NCBI RefSeq assembly: GCF_004563925.1
Contig: NZ_SPNJ01000001.1
Coordinates: 1,674,001 to 1,738,000, forward strand
Reading direction: 5' to 3'
Source of the DNA: Herbaspirillum sp. 3R11
GTDB taxonomy: Bacteria; Pseudomonadota; Gammaproteobacteria; Burkholderiales; Burkholderiaceae_D
Length of the DNA: 64,000 nucleotides
Shown in pieces: positions 51,753 through 59,948 of the stretch. The notes below the pieces were generated by a model. It was not told the origin of the DNA. It was given only the letters and a program-made list of their open reading frames with translations, and made no database searches. A program made the translations under genes and the position numbers. The first letter of the stretch is position 1, and each line of letters starts with the position of its first letter.

Positions 51753-52763
51753 CTAAATCTGCACCACCGCATGCTGTACGCGCTGCGCCGCCTTGCCGCG
51801 CCAGTCGTCCGGCACCAGGAAGCCCCGTCGACGTTCCAGCGCCACGTCACCTTCGACGTCGCACACGGCAATCATGACCGGCGCCAGCGTCTCATTGAAC
51901 AGCAATTGCACCGTTTCGAGCAACTGAGCTCGGGACAGGGTTTTCCCCGTTGCGGCCCGCGCCGGCGCCAGCCATTCAAGACGCGGCAGCACCAGATAGC
52001 GCTCGCTGTCGTTGACCTCAAGCGCCGACAATTCGCACCAGAATCCGCGGCAATGCTGCGCTGAAATACCCAGCGCCGCCGGTATCGATGCCGCCTCGGT
52101 CGTCTCGCCATAGAACAGCCAGCCCTTGACCAGAGCCTGCGCACGCGTGACCGGTTGCGGCAGGTATTGCGCTGCCGCCGGATGCGCCGATAGCATCAAT
52201 TGCTGCTGCATGATCTTGTCCATCTTGGCACCGAGCGAGTCGGCCAGGTTAGGCCCGACGAACGCGTCGGCCTGCATCTGGTCGCGATGTGCTTCGAGCA
52301 GGTAAAACTTGGTCGCGAACTCCCAATGCACCACACCCGATCGACCGTCACCATGTGCTTCGTCATGGACAATAAAATCGAACTCGCCGATGGTGTCGTT
52401 GGGGCCGTTGCGCACCTGGACGTTGTGCGCAAGCAGCCGGCCGGTCTGCTGCAGATAGAACGTCAGCAGCTTTTCCGCATAACGCCCGAGGCGTGCAGAC
52501 GGTTGCGTATTAATCAGCAGGTACAACTCGCGCGGGTTCTTGTCGAGCGCCTGCAACCACGTGATGTCCATCTCGCTGAGCGTTCCCAACGAAGCGATGC
52601 GTCCGTTCCAGCGCGGCGACTGGGCGTCCAGCAGATCGGGGGCATCCAGCAACCATGCCAGCGCGCGCACGTGCGGATCGCGTAACGACGACCAGCGCCG
52701 ATGAAATTGCTGCTGGCAGGACAAGGACGGTGCGGTCTGCAGATCAGTCTGAGGTGTTGGCAT
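51753..52763 (-). CDS. DUF1853 family protein
   Basis: This 336-residue cytosolic protein matches the DUF1853 family by the pattern RLGRYAEKLLTFYLQQ, then NGPNDTIGEFDFIVHDE and GVVHWEFATKFYL, then GPNLADSLGAKMDKIMQQQL. The GExDF...HWExxxK arrangement resembles a nuclease-like PD-(D/E)XK core, but the final ExxxK spacing is not canonical, so any nuclease activity is speculation. Its first 20 bases overlap the end of the uracil-glycosylase gene, and it is the last gene of the tsaB-rimI-udg unit, so it is probably co-translated. No function is established to my knowledge. Confidence 0.75.
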   Translation of the reverse strand: MPTPQTDLQTAPSLSCQQQFHRRWSSLRDPHVRALAWLLDAPDLLDAQSPRWNGRIASLGTLSEMDITWLQALDKNPRELYLLINTQPSARLGRYAEKLLTFYLQQTGRLLAHNVQVRNGPNDTIGEFDFIVHDEAHGDGRSGVVHWEFATKFYLLEAHRDQMQADAFVGPNLADSLGAKMDKIMQQQLMLSAHPAAAQYLPQPVTRAQALVKGWLFYGETTEAASIPAALGISAQHCRGFWCELSALEVNDSERYLVLPRLEWLAPARAATGKTLSRAQLLETVQLLFNETLAPVMIAVCDVEGDVALERRRGFLVPDDWRGKAAQRVQHAVVQI

Positions 52764-53700
52764 AAGTTGTCATCGCAAGGCAGAGATCGGCCCAGGCCTT
52801 GCTCTTGTCGCCAAGCTGTCGCAACAGATAAGCCGGGTGGTAGGTTACGACAAGCGGCAAGTCCTGATAGCGATGGACCGTGCCGCGCAGTTTGGAAACA
52901 GGGGTGGCCGGATCCAGGCCGAGCAGCGACAGCGCGGCGGTCTTGCCGAGCGCCACCAGCACGGTGGGCTGGATCAGTGCGATCTGGCGCTGCAGGTAAG
53001 GCAGGCAGGATGCCACTTCCTGCGGCGAAGGCGGACGATCCTTGCCGTTCTCGTCGGTGGGACGGCATTTGACGATGTTGGCAATGAAGGCATTCTCGCC
53101 GCGCTTGAGACCCATGGCGACCAGCATGTTGTCGAGCAGCTTGCCGGCCGGGCCGACGAACGGTTCTCCCTGCATGTCCTCGTTGCGGCCCGGACCTTCG
53201 CCGATGAACAGCCATTTGGCTTTTTCATCGCCGACGCCGAAGACGGTCTTCTTGCGGCCGTTGCACAAGCCGCACTGGCGGCACTCCGCAACGGTTTCCT
53301 TGAGCTTGGCCCAATCCATGGTGGCGATGGCCGGATTGATCCTGATAACGGGCTCGTCGTCTTCGTCGTCATAGGGCATGAAACCGGGCGGCGCCATGTC
53401 GGCATCACTCATTTCGTTCAGCCATGGCGGCAGGCCGTCGTCTTGCATCGGAGCAGGGCTGGAAGCCGATGCCTGCCGTGCAACCGGTTGCGCCGGCCGC
53501 TGCGGAACCGGTGCAGACGTTGCGGTTACGGGCGCTGCCGTAGCTGCCGTAGCTACCGTAGCTGTTGGCGCCGCAACGACTTCGACTTCCGGCGCAGCAG
53601 CCTCGACTGTTTCAATGGCAAGGTGGCGGCGGACCCAGACCGGACCCACGCCGATTTCTTCCAATATCCGGGCCGAAGCGGCAAATGTATTCTGACTCAT
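52744..53700 (-). CDS. Uracil-DNA glycosylase family protein (type 4-like)
   Basis: This 318-residue base-excision repair glycosylase is of the UDG family 4/5 type, which removes uracil from DNA and carries an iron-sulfur cluster. An N-terminal low-complexity Ala/Thr/Val/Pro region (about 28-85) is followed by the catalytic domain. That domain has cluster cysteines [11 protein letters not shown], the active-site loop [29 protein letters not shown] (split as [17 protein letters not shown]), [28 protein letters not shown] and the C-terminal [10 protein letters not shown]. The start overlaps the rimI stop as ATGA. A long disordered N-terminus is common in betaproteobacterial members. Confidence 0.9.
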   Translation of the reverse strand: MSQNTFAASARILEEIGVGPVWVRRHLAIETVEAAAPEVEVVAAPTATVATAATAAPVTATSAPVPQRPAQPVARQASASSPAPMQDDGLPPWLNEMSDADMAPPGFMPYDDEDDEPVIRINPAIATMDWAKLKETVAECRQCGLCNGRKKTVFGVGDEKAKWLFIGEGPGRNEDMQGEPFVGPAGKLLDNMLVAMGLKRGENAFIANIVKCRPTDENGKDRPPSPQEVASCLPYLQRQIALIQPTVLVALGKTAALSLLGLDPATPVSKLRGTVHRYQDLPLVVTYHPAYLLRQLGDKSKAWADLCLAMTTYANTSD

Positions 53701-54188
53701 AGTGGCAGGCTCATCACGATCGCGTCTTCGCGCGTATGTTGATTGGCGGGATAGTAATTTTTGCGACGTCCGATTTCGACAAAACCGTAACGCCGGTACA
53801 CATGCAGCGCACGCAGGTTCGACACGCGCACTTCCAGCAGCATGACAGCCATTCGGTGCTTGCGCGCCAGATCGACCGCATATTCCAGCAAAAGATGACC
53901 GAAACCTTCGCCCTGCGCATCTGCGGCGACGCTGATATTGAGCAGGTGTGCTTCATCCACTGCTTCCATGACCAGGAAATAGCCAAGCAAGCGCCCCGAA
54001 CGGTCGCGCATGGTCAGCGTCTGGTAGCCGCTGTACAGCGAATCAAGGAAATTGCCGCGCGTCCAGGGATGTGGGTACACGCTGTCCTCGATCTGCACGA
54101 CTTCGGCCACATCGTCGACCTTCATGGCAGCAAATGTCAGTGCGCCAAACTTGCTCTCCAGGGTATGCAGCAAGGCGTCGTTGTTCAC
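53697..54188 (-). CDS. rimI: Ribosomal protein bS18 alanine N-acetyltransferase RimI
   Basis: RimI is a GNAT-family enzyme that acetylates the N-terminus of ribosomal protein bS18. The 163-residue product has the acetyl-CoA loop ISVAADAQGEGFGHLLLEYAVDLA, and ends with LEVRVSNLRALHVYRRYGFVEIGRRKNYYP (split as NLRALHVYRRYGF), the hallmark of RimI. Its start overlaps the tsaB stop by four bases, and its stop overlaps the glycosylase start by four bases. The tsaB-rimI pairing is widespread. Confidence 0.93.
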   Translation of the reverse strand: MNNDALLHTLESKFGALTFAAMKVDDVAEVVQIEDSVYPHPWTRGNFLDSLYSGYQTLTMRDRSGRLLGYFLVMEAVDEAHLLNISVAADAQGEGFGHLLLEYAVDLARKHRMAVMLLEVRVSNLRALHVYRRYGFVEIGRRKNYYPANQHTREDAIVMSLPL

Positions 54189-54895
54189 GCCGCACCTTTG
54201 GCAAGATCGCGCACCTGACGCTCAGCCGTGGTCAGCGCGACCTTGTTGCGCAGGTACAGGGGTTGCGCTTCCTGCAGCGATACGGTCTTGCCTTGCGCGA
54301 CCATGCGCCGACCCAGCGTGGCCACCTGCGCAGCGTGCGGCATCAGTTGCGCCAGTGCTGCGGCAGCAAACGACTGCCCGGCAAAATCCTGCGCATATGC
54401 CGTCAGGCCGTTGCCACAGGCCTGCACATGCCCTTGCGGTGCAACCGCAACTGCCGAGGACAAGCTTGGCGCAAGCACGCTTTCCCAACCGTCTGCGCCA
54501 TGACGATACTGGGCCCAGTAGACCTCGCCCATGCGCGCGTCCAGCACCGCCAGCACATCGCTTGCAGCGCCTTGTGTCGCTTCCAGGCAAGCCTGCGCCA
54601 TGGCTTCCAGCGTCACCACCGGCGCCACCGGCAAATCGCTGCCGAACGCCAGCCCCTGCACCACGCCGCATGCCGTGCGCACGCCGGTGAACGAGCCGGG
54701 TCCAACGCCGAAGGCAATGGCGTCGCAGCGAGACAGCGCAATGCCGGCCTGGGCCAGCAGTTGCTGGACCATCGGCAAAATGGTTTCGGAATGGGTCTGT
54801 ACGCCCAGCGATTCGCGGAAGATCAGCTCATCACCATGCAGCAGTGCTGCCGAGGCGAGTTCGGTGGAAGTTTCGATGGCAAGAATGATAGACAT
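54185..54895 (-). CDS. tsaB: tRNA threonylcarbamoyladenosine biosynthesis protein TsaB
   Basis: TsaB is the non-catalytic partner of TsaD in making t6A37 on ANN-reading tRNAs. The 236-residue protein has the ASKHA-fold N-terminus ILAIETSTELASAALL, the segment HSETILPMVQQLL, and the conserved IAFGVGPGSFTGVRTACGVVQGLA (split as GVGPGSFTGVRTACG). The C-terminal half is less conserved, as usual. It is the first gene of the overlapping tsaB-rimI-udg-DUF1853 unit and is divergent from the thioredoxin-like gene across 120 bases. Confidence 0.94.
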   Translation of the reverse strand: MSIILAIETSTELASAALLHGDELIFRESLGVQTHSETILPMVQQLLAQAGIALSRCDAIAFGVGPGSFTGVRTACGVVQGLAFGSDLPVAPVVTLEAMAQACLEATQGAASDVLAVLDARMGEVYWAQYRHGADGWESVLAPSLSSAVAVAPQGHVQACGNGLTAYAQDFAGQSFAAAALAQLMPHAAQVATLGRRMVAQGKTVSLQEAQPLYLRNKVALTTAERQVRDLAKGAA

Positions 54896-55015
54896 CCCGC
54901 TATTTTACCGCGCCGTGCCCTCCCCGCCCCTGTCGGAAAACGACTATTCGGGGAGAACCGGGTTACAGACCCGCTTGCGCCTGTTTCGTGCTTCCGGAGT
55001 AGAATAGGCCGCCTT

Positions 55016-55447
55016 ATGTCCTATCAGATCCTCTCCGCCAGCAACCGCGACGAACTCGCTGCCGCCCTCGCCGGCGACAAATGGGTCGTGGCCTGCCTGT
55101 GCGCCGGCTGGTGCGGCAGTTGCCGCGACTATGCAGTCAATTTTGCAGCCTGGGCCGAGCGCCGTCCGGAACATCATTTCGTCTGGATCGACATCGAAGA
55201 CCAGGCCGATCTGGTGGGCGACCTTGACGTGGACAATTTCCCGACGTTGCTGATGCAGCGCGGCTCCACCGTCGCCTTTTTCGGTCCAATGGAGCCAGAT
55301 ACGCGCCAGGCCGAACGCCTGTTGCAGGCGCTGTCCGAAACCGATCAGCAAGAACTGGAGCGGGAAGCCGGCAGCACGGCGCAACGCCGCGCCTGGCAAG
55401 AAGGCGATCTCAAGAAACGCCTCGGCAGTCTGTCCGACGCCGCTTGA
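55016..55447 (+). CDS. Thioredoxin-fold protein with CGSC motif
   Basis: This 143-residue cytosolic protein (ATG at 55016) has the redox motif GWCGSCRDY (Cys33 and Cys36) and the cis-proline segment DNFPTLLMQRG, both thioredoxin features. CGSC differs from the usual CGPC, which suggests a different redox potential or partner. A charged C-terminal helix (about 105-143) extends beyond the fold. There is no signal peptide. It is convergent with a LysR gene and divergent from tsaB. The specific role is unknown. Confidence 0.82.
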   Translation: MSYQILSASNRDELAAALAGDKWVVACLCAGWCGSCRDYAVNFAAWAERRPEHHFVWIDIEDQADLVGDLDVDNFPTLLMQRGSTVAFFGPMEPDTRQAERLLQALSETDQQELEREAGSTAQRRAWQEGDLKKRLGSLSDAA

Positions 55448-55483
55448 GCCGGCCTTAACTCGTCTCTTCTCATCTATTCGCGA

Positions 55484-56392
55484 TCATAGCCACGGATCGC
55501 TTTCCGGATGCGGGAAGCGCTCCGAGATGAAATCCACGAAGCTGCGCACCTTGGCCGACAGCAACCGCCGGCTCGGATACGCCATCATCACAGAAACCTG
55601 CCCCATATCGAAATCGGCCAGCACGCGTTGCAGCTTGCCGCAGCGCAGATCGTCGCCGAGGCTGAATGACGGTCGCATCGTAATGCCCATGCCGGCCAGC
55701 GCAAAATCGCGCAACAGCAATGCGCTGTTGGAAACCACCTGGCTAGTGATCGGGATGTCGCGAATCCCTTCTTCCGTCTTCACATGCCAGTAGTGGCGCA
55801 GATGTTCGTGCGAAAAATTGAGGCAGGCATGCCGGCTCAGCTCATCGGGTGTCTGCGGCGCGCCGTGTTTTTCCAGATAGGACGGCGACGCACAGAGCAC
55901 CACTTCGGCCACCCCGATCTTGCGCACCACCATGCTGGCGTCGAATTTTTGCAGGCTGCTGAAAAACCCGATGTCCAGGCCCTCTTCCACCAGATCCATG
56001 GTGCGTTCCGACACCGACACGTCGAGCACCACATCCGGATAGGCGGCAGAATAGTCGGCCAGCAGCTTGCCGAGCTGGCCCTGACCGAAGCCGACGTGCG
56101 AATACAGCGACAGCGTGCCGGCGGGCTTCTTGGTCGCCATCGCCACGATGGCCTCCGCTTCTTCGATCTCCGGCAGGATGTGCCGCACCCGCTCCAGAAA
56201 AGCCTGGCCCGACTCGGTCAGCGACAAGCGACGCGTGGAGCGATTCAGCAAGCGCGTGCCGAGATGATTCTCCAGATCGACGATATAGCGCGTCACCACG
56301 GCGTTCGACAGCGACATGATTTCCGCCGCCCGCACGAAACTGCCCTGCTCCACGACCTTCGCAAACACTTTCATTGAGTGCAGACGATCCAT
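55484..56392 (-). CDS. LysR-family transcriptional regulator
   Basis: This 302-residue LysR-type regulator has the N-terminal winged helix MDRLHSMKVFAKVVEQGSFVRAAEIMSLSNAVVTRYIVDLENHLGTRLLNRSTRRLSLTESG (recognisable as FVRAAEIMSLSNAVVTRYI). A type 2 periplasmic-binding-like effector domain covers about 90-295. It most resembles the CrgA/DmlR-type group. It is divergent from the DUF4148 gene with a 174-base gap containing an inverted repeat, so it may control itself and that gene. The effector is unknown. Confidence 0.93.
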   Translation of the reverse strand: MDRLHSMKVFAKVVEQGSFVRAAEIMSLSNAVVTRYIVDLENHLGTRLLNRSTRRLSLTESGQAFLERVRHILPEIEEAEAIVAMATKKPAGTLSLYSHVGFGQGQLGKLLADYSAAYPDVVLDVSVSERTMDLVEEGLDIGFFSSLQKFDASMVVRKIGVAEVVLCASPSYLEKHGAPQTPDELSRHACLNFSHEHLRHYWHVKTEEGIRDIPITSQVVSNSALLLRDFALAGMGITMRPSFSLGDDLRCGKLQRVLADFDMGQVSVMMAYPSRRLLSAKVRSFVDFISERFPHPESDPWL

Positions 56393-56459
56393 TTTTCAAG
56401 CCCTCGATTGTTTCTTTATCCGAAATAGTGCATTGCCATTAGACCTATTTTTCTCGCAC

Positions 56460-56483
56460 GAAGCAATGGATACACTGTGCTTC
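56460..56483. promoter_or_regulatory. Inverted repeat GAAGCA-N12-TGCTTC, candidate LysR site
   Basis: Perfect 6-bp arms are separated by 12 bases in the gap between the LysR gene and the DUF4148 gene, the usual place for a LysR-type operator. The arms are short, so chance occurrence is possible. Confidence 0.35.
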
Positions 56484-56566
56484 ATCGATGGGGAGCAAGC
56501 AGCCACAAGCCAACCGCCCCCACATCGACGTGTACTTTCATTTACCGTCCTTTTGGGAGAATTACC

Positions 56567-56839
56567 ATGAACACCAAGCAAATCACTGCCGCTATCGTCC
56601 TGTTTGCCGCTGCCGGCGCCGCCATGGCCGAATCGCCATTTCCACCCGAAACCAAGTTCGTGTCGACCAAGACCCGCACCGAAGTCGTTTCCGAACTGCA
56701 ACAAGCGCAAGCACAAGGCCTGATCACCAACGGCAACAACTACCCTATCGTGATTCAAGCACGCAGCCCGCTGTCCCGCGGCGAAGTCATCAGCCAATCG
56801 AAGTCGGCCGTTGACGGCAGCGTCTACACCGGCGCCTGA
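56567..56839 (+). CDS. DUF4148 family small secreted protein
   Basis: This 90-residue protein starts at ATG 56567 with GGGAGA upstream. A Sec signal peptide (residues 1-21, ending AMA) precedes a mature domain with VSTKTRTEVVSELQQAQAQGLI and GNNYPIVIQARSPLSRGEV, the DUF4148 pattern. These proteins are numerous in Burkholderiales, and their function is not established. It is divergent from the LysR gene. Confidence 0.85.
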   Translation: MNTKQITAAIVLFAAAGAAMAESPFPPETKFVSTKTRTEVVSELQQAQAQGLITNGNNYPIVIQARSPLSRGEVISQSKSAVDGSVYTGA

Positions 56840-57182
56840 TCACTCATCGTGTCAATGCTGTAAGCAACAAGCACTATTGCGGCCCGCCCGCAACCACCGT
56901 CTACCTTGGTCGTCCTGCCGTTCGGCAGCACCATGGTGGATGGCGTGTTCAACCTCTTCCGCGCATTTCCCTCCCGCATCAAACCATGCAAAACCAGCCA
57001 GAAATGGGCTGAAAAACGCATGAAAAACCCTGTTTTTACCTGCTTTTGCTTGTGATTTTGGCCTGCCCACTGTAAAGTCGAGGGTTTGTTTCCTCCGGTC
57101 TTTTCGCAGTTTTTTCGCAACCCGGCAACAAATAGCAGCACCCAAGAGCATCACTCAGTCACGCAATTCAGACCTACTTCCT
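56840..57182. other. Intergenic region DUF4148/lysC
   Basis: This 343-base region has no gene I can support. It contains a short hairpin (56915-56920 with 56923-56928) without a T run and an AT-rich stretch near 57010-57120 that should hold the lysC promoter. The best pair, TTGTGA and TAAAGT near 57048-57076 with a 17-base spacer, is weak. I saw no lysine riboswitch-like structure. Confidence 0.5.
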
Positions 57183-58436
57183 ATGGCTTTATACGTTCAC
57201 AAATACGGCGGCACTTCGATGGGCTCGACAGAGCGCATCAAGAATGTCGCCAAGCGCGTTGCCAAGTGGCACGACGCAGGCCACCAGATCGTTGTCGTTC
57301 CTTCCGCAATGTCTGGTGAAACCAACCGTTTGCTGGGTCTGGCCAAGGACATCATGGCCCAACCCGACTCCCGCGAACTGGACATGCTGGCATCGACCGG
57401 AGAACAGGTTTCCGTCGCCTTGCTGGCCATGGCGCTGAAGGCGATCGGCAAAGAAGCCGTCTCCTACGCCGGCTGGCAAGTACCGATCAAGACCGATTCG
57501 GCCTTCACCAAGGCGCGCATCCGTTCAATCGACGACGCCAAGGTGCGCAAGGACCTGAACGCAGGCCGTATCGTGATCATTACCGGCTTCCAGGGCGTTG
57601 ACGCCGACGGCAACATCACCACGCTCGGACGCGGCGGTTCCGATACGTCCGCCGTAGCCGTGGCTGCTGCGATCAAGGCTGCCGAATGCCTGATCTACAC
57701 CGACGTCGACGGCGTCTACACGACCGACCCGCGCGTGGTCAGCGAAGCACGCCGCCTGAACACCGTGACGTTTGAAGAAATGCTCGAAATGGCGTCGCTG
57801 GGCTCCAAGGTCCTGCAGATCCGCTCGGTGGAATTCGCCGGCAACTACAAAATGCCGACGCGCGTCCTGTCGTCGCTGACCGACCCACTAATGTCGCTGG
57901 AAGAAGAGACCAAGTCCGGCACACTGATTTCGTTTGAGGAAGACACCAAGATGGAACAAGCAACCATTACCGGCATCGCATTCAGCCGCGATGAAGCCAA
58001 GATTACCGTGCTGGGCGTGCCAGATCGTCCGGGCATTGCCTATCAAATCCTCGGCCCGATCGCCGACGCCAACATCGAAGTGGACATGATCATCCAGAAT
58101 CAGTCCGTCGAAGGCAAAACCGACTTCACCTTCACCGTACCGCGCGCCGAATACGCCAAGGCCATTGAAGTCCTGAACGCCAGCGTCAAGGCCCACATCG
58201 GCGCGGCCAGCATCGTCGGCGACACCAAGGTGTCGAAGGTCTCCGTGGTCGGCGTCGGCATGCGCAGCCATGTCGGTATCGCCTCGCAGATGTTCCGCAC
58301 GCTGTCGGAAGAAGGCGTCAACATCCAGATGATCTCCACCTCCGAAATCAAGATCTCGGTCCTGATCGACGAAAAATACATGGAACTGGCGGTACGCGCA
58401 TTGCACAAGGCGTTCGACCTGGAAAACGGCAAGTAA
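57183..58436 (+). CDS. lysC: Aspartate kinase
   Basis: This is aspartokinase, the first step of the aspartate family pathway (lysine, methionine, threonine). The 417-residue monofunctional enzyme begins ALYVHKYGGTSMGSTERIKNVAKRVAKW with the kinase motif KYGGTSMG. It has GGSDTSAVAVAAAIKAAECLIYTDVDGVYTTDPR (split as GRGGSDTSAVAVAAA), and two C-terminal ACT domains (about 265-335 and 345-410, including VGVGMRSHVGIASQMF). Feedback inhibition by lysine and threonine is usual for this class. It supplies aspartyl phosphate to the dap genes elsewhere in the window and immediately precedes the tRNA-Ser gene. Confidence 0.96.
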   Translation: MALYVHKYGGTSMGSTERIKNVAKRVAKWHDAGHQIVVVPSAMSGETNRLLGLAKDIMAQPDSRELDMLASTGEQVSVALLAMALKAIGKEAVSYAGWQVPIKTDSAFTKARIRSIDDAKVRKDLNAGRIVIITGFQGVDADGNITTLGRGGSDTSAVAVAAAIKAAECLIYTDVDGVYTTDPRVVSEARRLNTVTFEEMLEMASLGSKVLQIRSVEFAGNYKMPTRVLSSLTDPLMSLEEETKSGTLISFEEDTKMEQATITGIAFSRDEAKITVLGVPDRPGIAYQILGPIADANIEVDMIIQNQSVEGKTDFTFTVPRAEYAKAIEVLNASVKAHIGAASIVGDTKVSKVSVVGVGMRSHVGIASQMFRTLSEEGVNIQMISTSEIKISVLIDEKYMELAVRALHKAFDLENGK

Positions 58437-58569
58437 TACGACCGGTCATCGAAGCTCGTCGAATGGAAAATAATCCATTCAAAACAGCAGAGTTTCATTG
58501 ACCAAATCCGCATGAAAAGATATTATGCGGGCTTCTTTGCTGAGGCAGCGCAGTATCTGTCTACAGCGT

Positions 58570-58663
58570 GGAGACGTGGCCGAGTGGTCGAAGGCACTTC
58601 CCTGCTAAGGAAGCATATGGGCTTAAACCTGTATCGAGGGTTCGAATCCCTCCGTCTCCGCCA
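58570..58663 (+). tRNA. tRNA-Ser (anticodon GCT)
   Basis: The 94-base gene includes an encoded CCA. The acceptor stem is GGAGACG with CGTCTCC, discriminator G, then CCA (58661-58663). The anticodon arm CTTCC-CTGCTAA-GGAAG has anticodon GCT at 58604-58606, reading AGC and AGT. A long variable arm and the T arm GGTTCGAATCC are present, as expected for a class II serine tRNA. Confidence 0.97.
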
Positions 58664-58670
58664 GAATACA

Positions 58671-58696
58671 AACACCCGCTTCGGCGGGTGTTTTTA
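58671..58696 (+). terminator. Terminator of tRNA-Ser
   Basis: An 8-bp stem (58672-58679 with 58684-58691) closed by a TTCG tetraloop is followed by five T residues. It begins only eight bases after the CCA end. Confidence 0.9.
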
Positions 58697-58844
58697 TTTA
58701 AGCTTCCATTTCGTTTACGCAGCAAACCCCTTATGCGGGGACGAGTAAGCCGCCTGCGCGGCTTACGTGAGGGATTCGAAGGGAATCGCTTGCAAGCGAT
58801 TCAGCGGCCTGCGAAACGTAGGCGAATCCCTCCGTCTCCAGCAG

Positions 58845-58880
58845 AATACAAACGCCCGCTTTTGCGGGCGTTTGTATTTT
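58845..58880. terminator. Second copy of the tRNA-Ser terminator
   Basis: A 15-bp stem (58845-58859 with 58864-58878) with a TTTT loop and A/T-rich outer parts works in both directions. It is the unit 2 counterpart of the terminator at 58671-58696, with several compensating base changes. Confidence 0.8.
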
Positions 58881-59079
58881 GTAGTCCATTTTTTGCGCAG
58901 CAAATCCATATCCGGGAATGAGTAAGCCGCCTGCGTGAATCTTTTATGAGAATCGCCGGCAGCGATTCAATGGCCTGCCGTACACAAGCGCCCCTCAGTC
59001 TCGCCAGCCCTCTCTCGCCCTCGCATTTTTTCTATATTCATTCGCTTTCTGCTGCGGCATTGGTGCTATCCGTGCGCTG

Positions 59080-59922
59080 ATGCCAGACATACCCCAAAGA
59101 TTGAATTATTTTCATTATCATTCAGGAATGAAGAAACATGGTTTTTTATCACCCAACCTCCCTGCTCTGATTGCTAACATCCGCAAAAATGGCGCCTGTC
59201 AGTTCGCTGTCGCGGAAGCCTTCAACGAACTCGGGATGTGCGCACTCCGCGATATCAACGCCAATCCCGCCAGCCAGCAAGAGGCCCTCGGGGACTCGCT
59301 GTTTGGTCGCGTACTGACCTCGTTTCAATCCGCAATCATTCTTTGCGAACGCGGGCTGTTGTCGGATGCCGCGACTCTGATCCGGTCGGCAGCGGAAACT
59401 GCGATCATTCTGACCGCCGTCGCCAGGGACGAAGATGTCTGCGACACGTTGACCCTCGGAATAATGCATCAGGAACGTACACTGGCGCTATCGTGGCTGC
59501 ATGAGTCGCCGGTCAATATGGTCCTCAGCAAAGAGGATGTCGCCACTCTGGAGAGTAGAATCGCCGCAATCGACAGGGACTATCCTGCCGTCAAAAACCT
59601 GGAGGATGCCCCCATCAAACTCGACATTCTTGCGGACACTTACGGGAGTTCTGCTCTCTACAACATCGTGCGCCGCACTAGCGCGCTCAACGCGGTGCAT
59701 GCCACGCTGGGAGCACTCAGGCGTCGGGCAAAGGGCGACTCCGCTCTCGCCGTTCAAGGATTCAAATTCGGCCCTGACGAAGAGGATCTTCCTGCAACCT
59801 TGTCGGATGCGCTTTCAGTGATGTCATCTGCGTTGATATCGATCTATCATCGCTTCCCTGAAGTGGAGCATCAGGATGATTTCGAAAAGTGCCTGGCAGC
59901 CTGGCGATCGCTATCGATCTGA
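59080..59922 (+). CDS. Helical hypothetical protein, probable DUF5677 family
   Basis: This 280-residue cytosolic protein has no signal peptide or membrane segment. It is mostly helical, with the central segment FQSAIILCERGLLSDAATLIRSAAETAIIL followed by LGIMHQERTLALSWL (conserved-looking R-x3-E), a layout that resembles DUF5677 proteins. I know no established function for that family. The start is uncertain: ATG at 59080 or at 59128. Codon use looks less GC-biased than neighbouring genes, and it sits directly after the tRNA-Ser repeat array, so horizontal acquisition is possible. Confidence 0.55.
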   Translation: MPDIPQRLNYFHYHSGMKKHGFLSPNLPALIANIRKNGACQFAVAEAFNELGMCALRDINANPASQQEALGDSLFGRVLTSFQSAIILCERGLLSDAATLIRSAAETAIILTAVARDEDVCDTLTLGIMHQERTLALSWLHESPVNMVLSKEDVATLESRIAAIDRDYPAVKNLEDAPIKLDILADTYGSSALYNIVRRTSALNAVHATLGALRRRAKGDSALAVQGFKFGPDEEDLPATLSDALSVMSSALISIYHRFPEVEHQDDFEKCLAAWRSLSI

Positions 59923-59948
59923 GTGCACGCTATCGCTGGTAAGCTGGT

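Larger units (their letters stand above)
58643..59006 (+). repeat. Degraded tandem repeat of the tRNA-Ser 3' end plus terminator (about 180-bp period)
   Basis: The last 17 bases of the tRNA body and the following spacer and terminator (from 58643) recur from 58823, exactly 180 bases later, as CGAATCCCTCCGTCTCC followed by nearly the same spacer and a second terminator. A third, more decayed end (CCTCAGTCTCGCCA) is at 58993-59006. The rest of the unit, including GTAAGCCGCCTGCG at 58746 and 58923, also repeats. Within unit 1 a 10-bp inverted repeat (58769-58778 with 58823-58832) encloses a 20-bp perfect palindrome (58783-58802). The corresponding hairpin in unit 2 (58950-58956 with 58962-58968) keeps its stem. 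No gene lies in this 416-base gap up to 59079. Confidence 0.8.

Noticed and set aside
54071-55015. Plus-strand extension of the thioredoxin-like frame across rimI and tsaB
   Set aside because: It is antisense to two well-supported genes. The thioredoxin fold begins at 55016.
58461-58480. Hairpin after lysC as a terminator
   Set aside because: A perfect 7-bp stem exists, but it is AT-rich and not followed by a T run, so termination there is unlikely.
58769-58842. A second tRNA gene behind tRNA-Ser
   Set aside because: Only the T-arm side and acceptor 3' strand are repeated. There is no matching 5' acceptor strand, D arm or anticodon arm, so it is a 3'-end copy.
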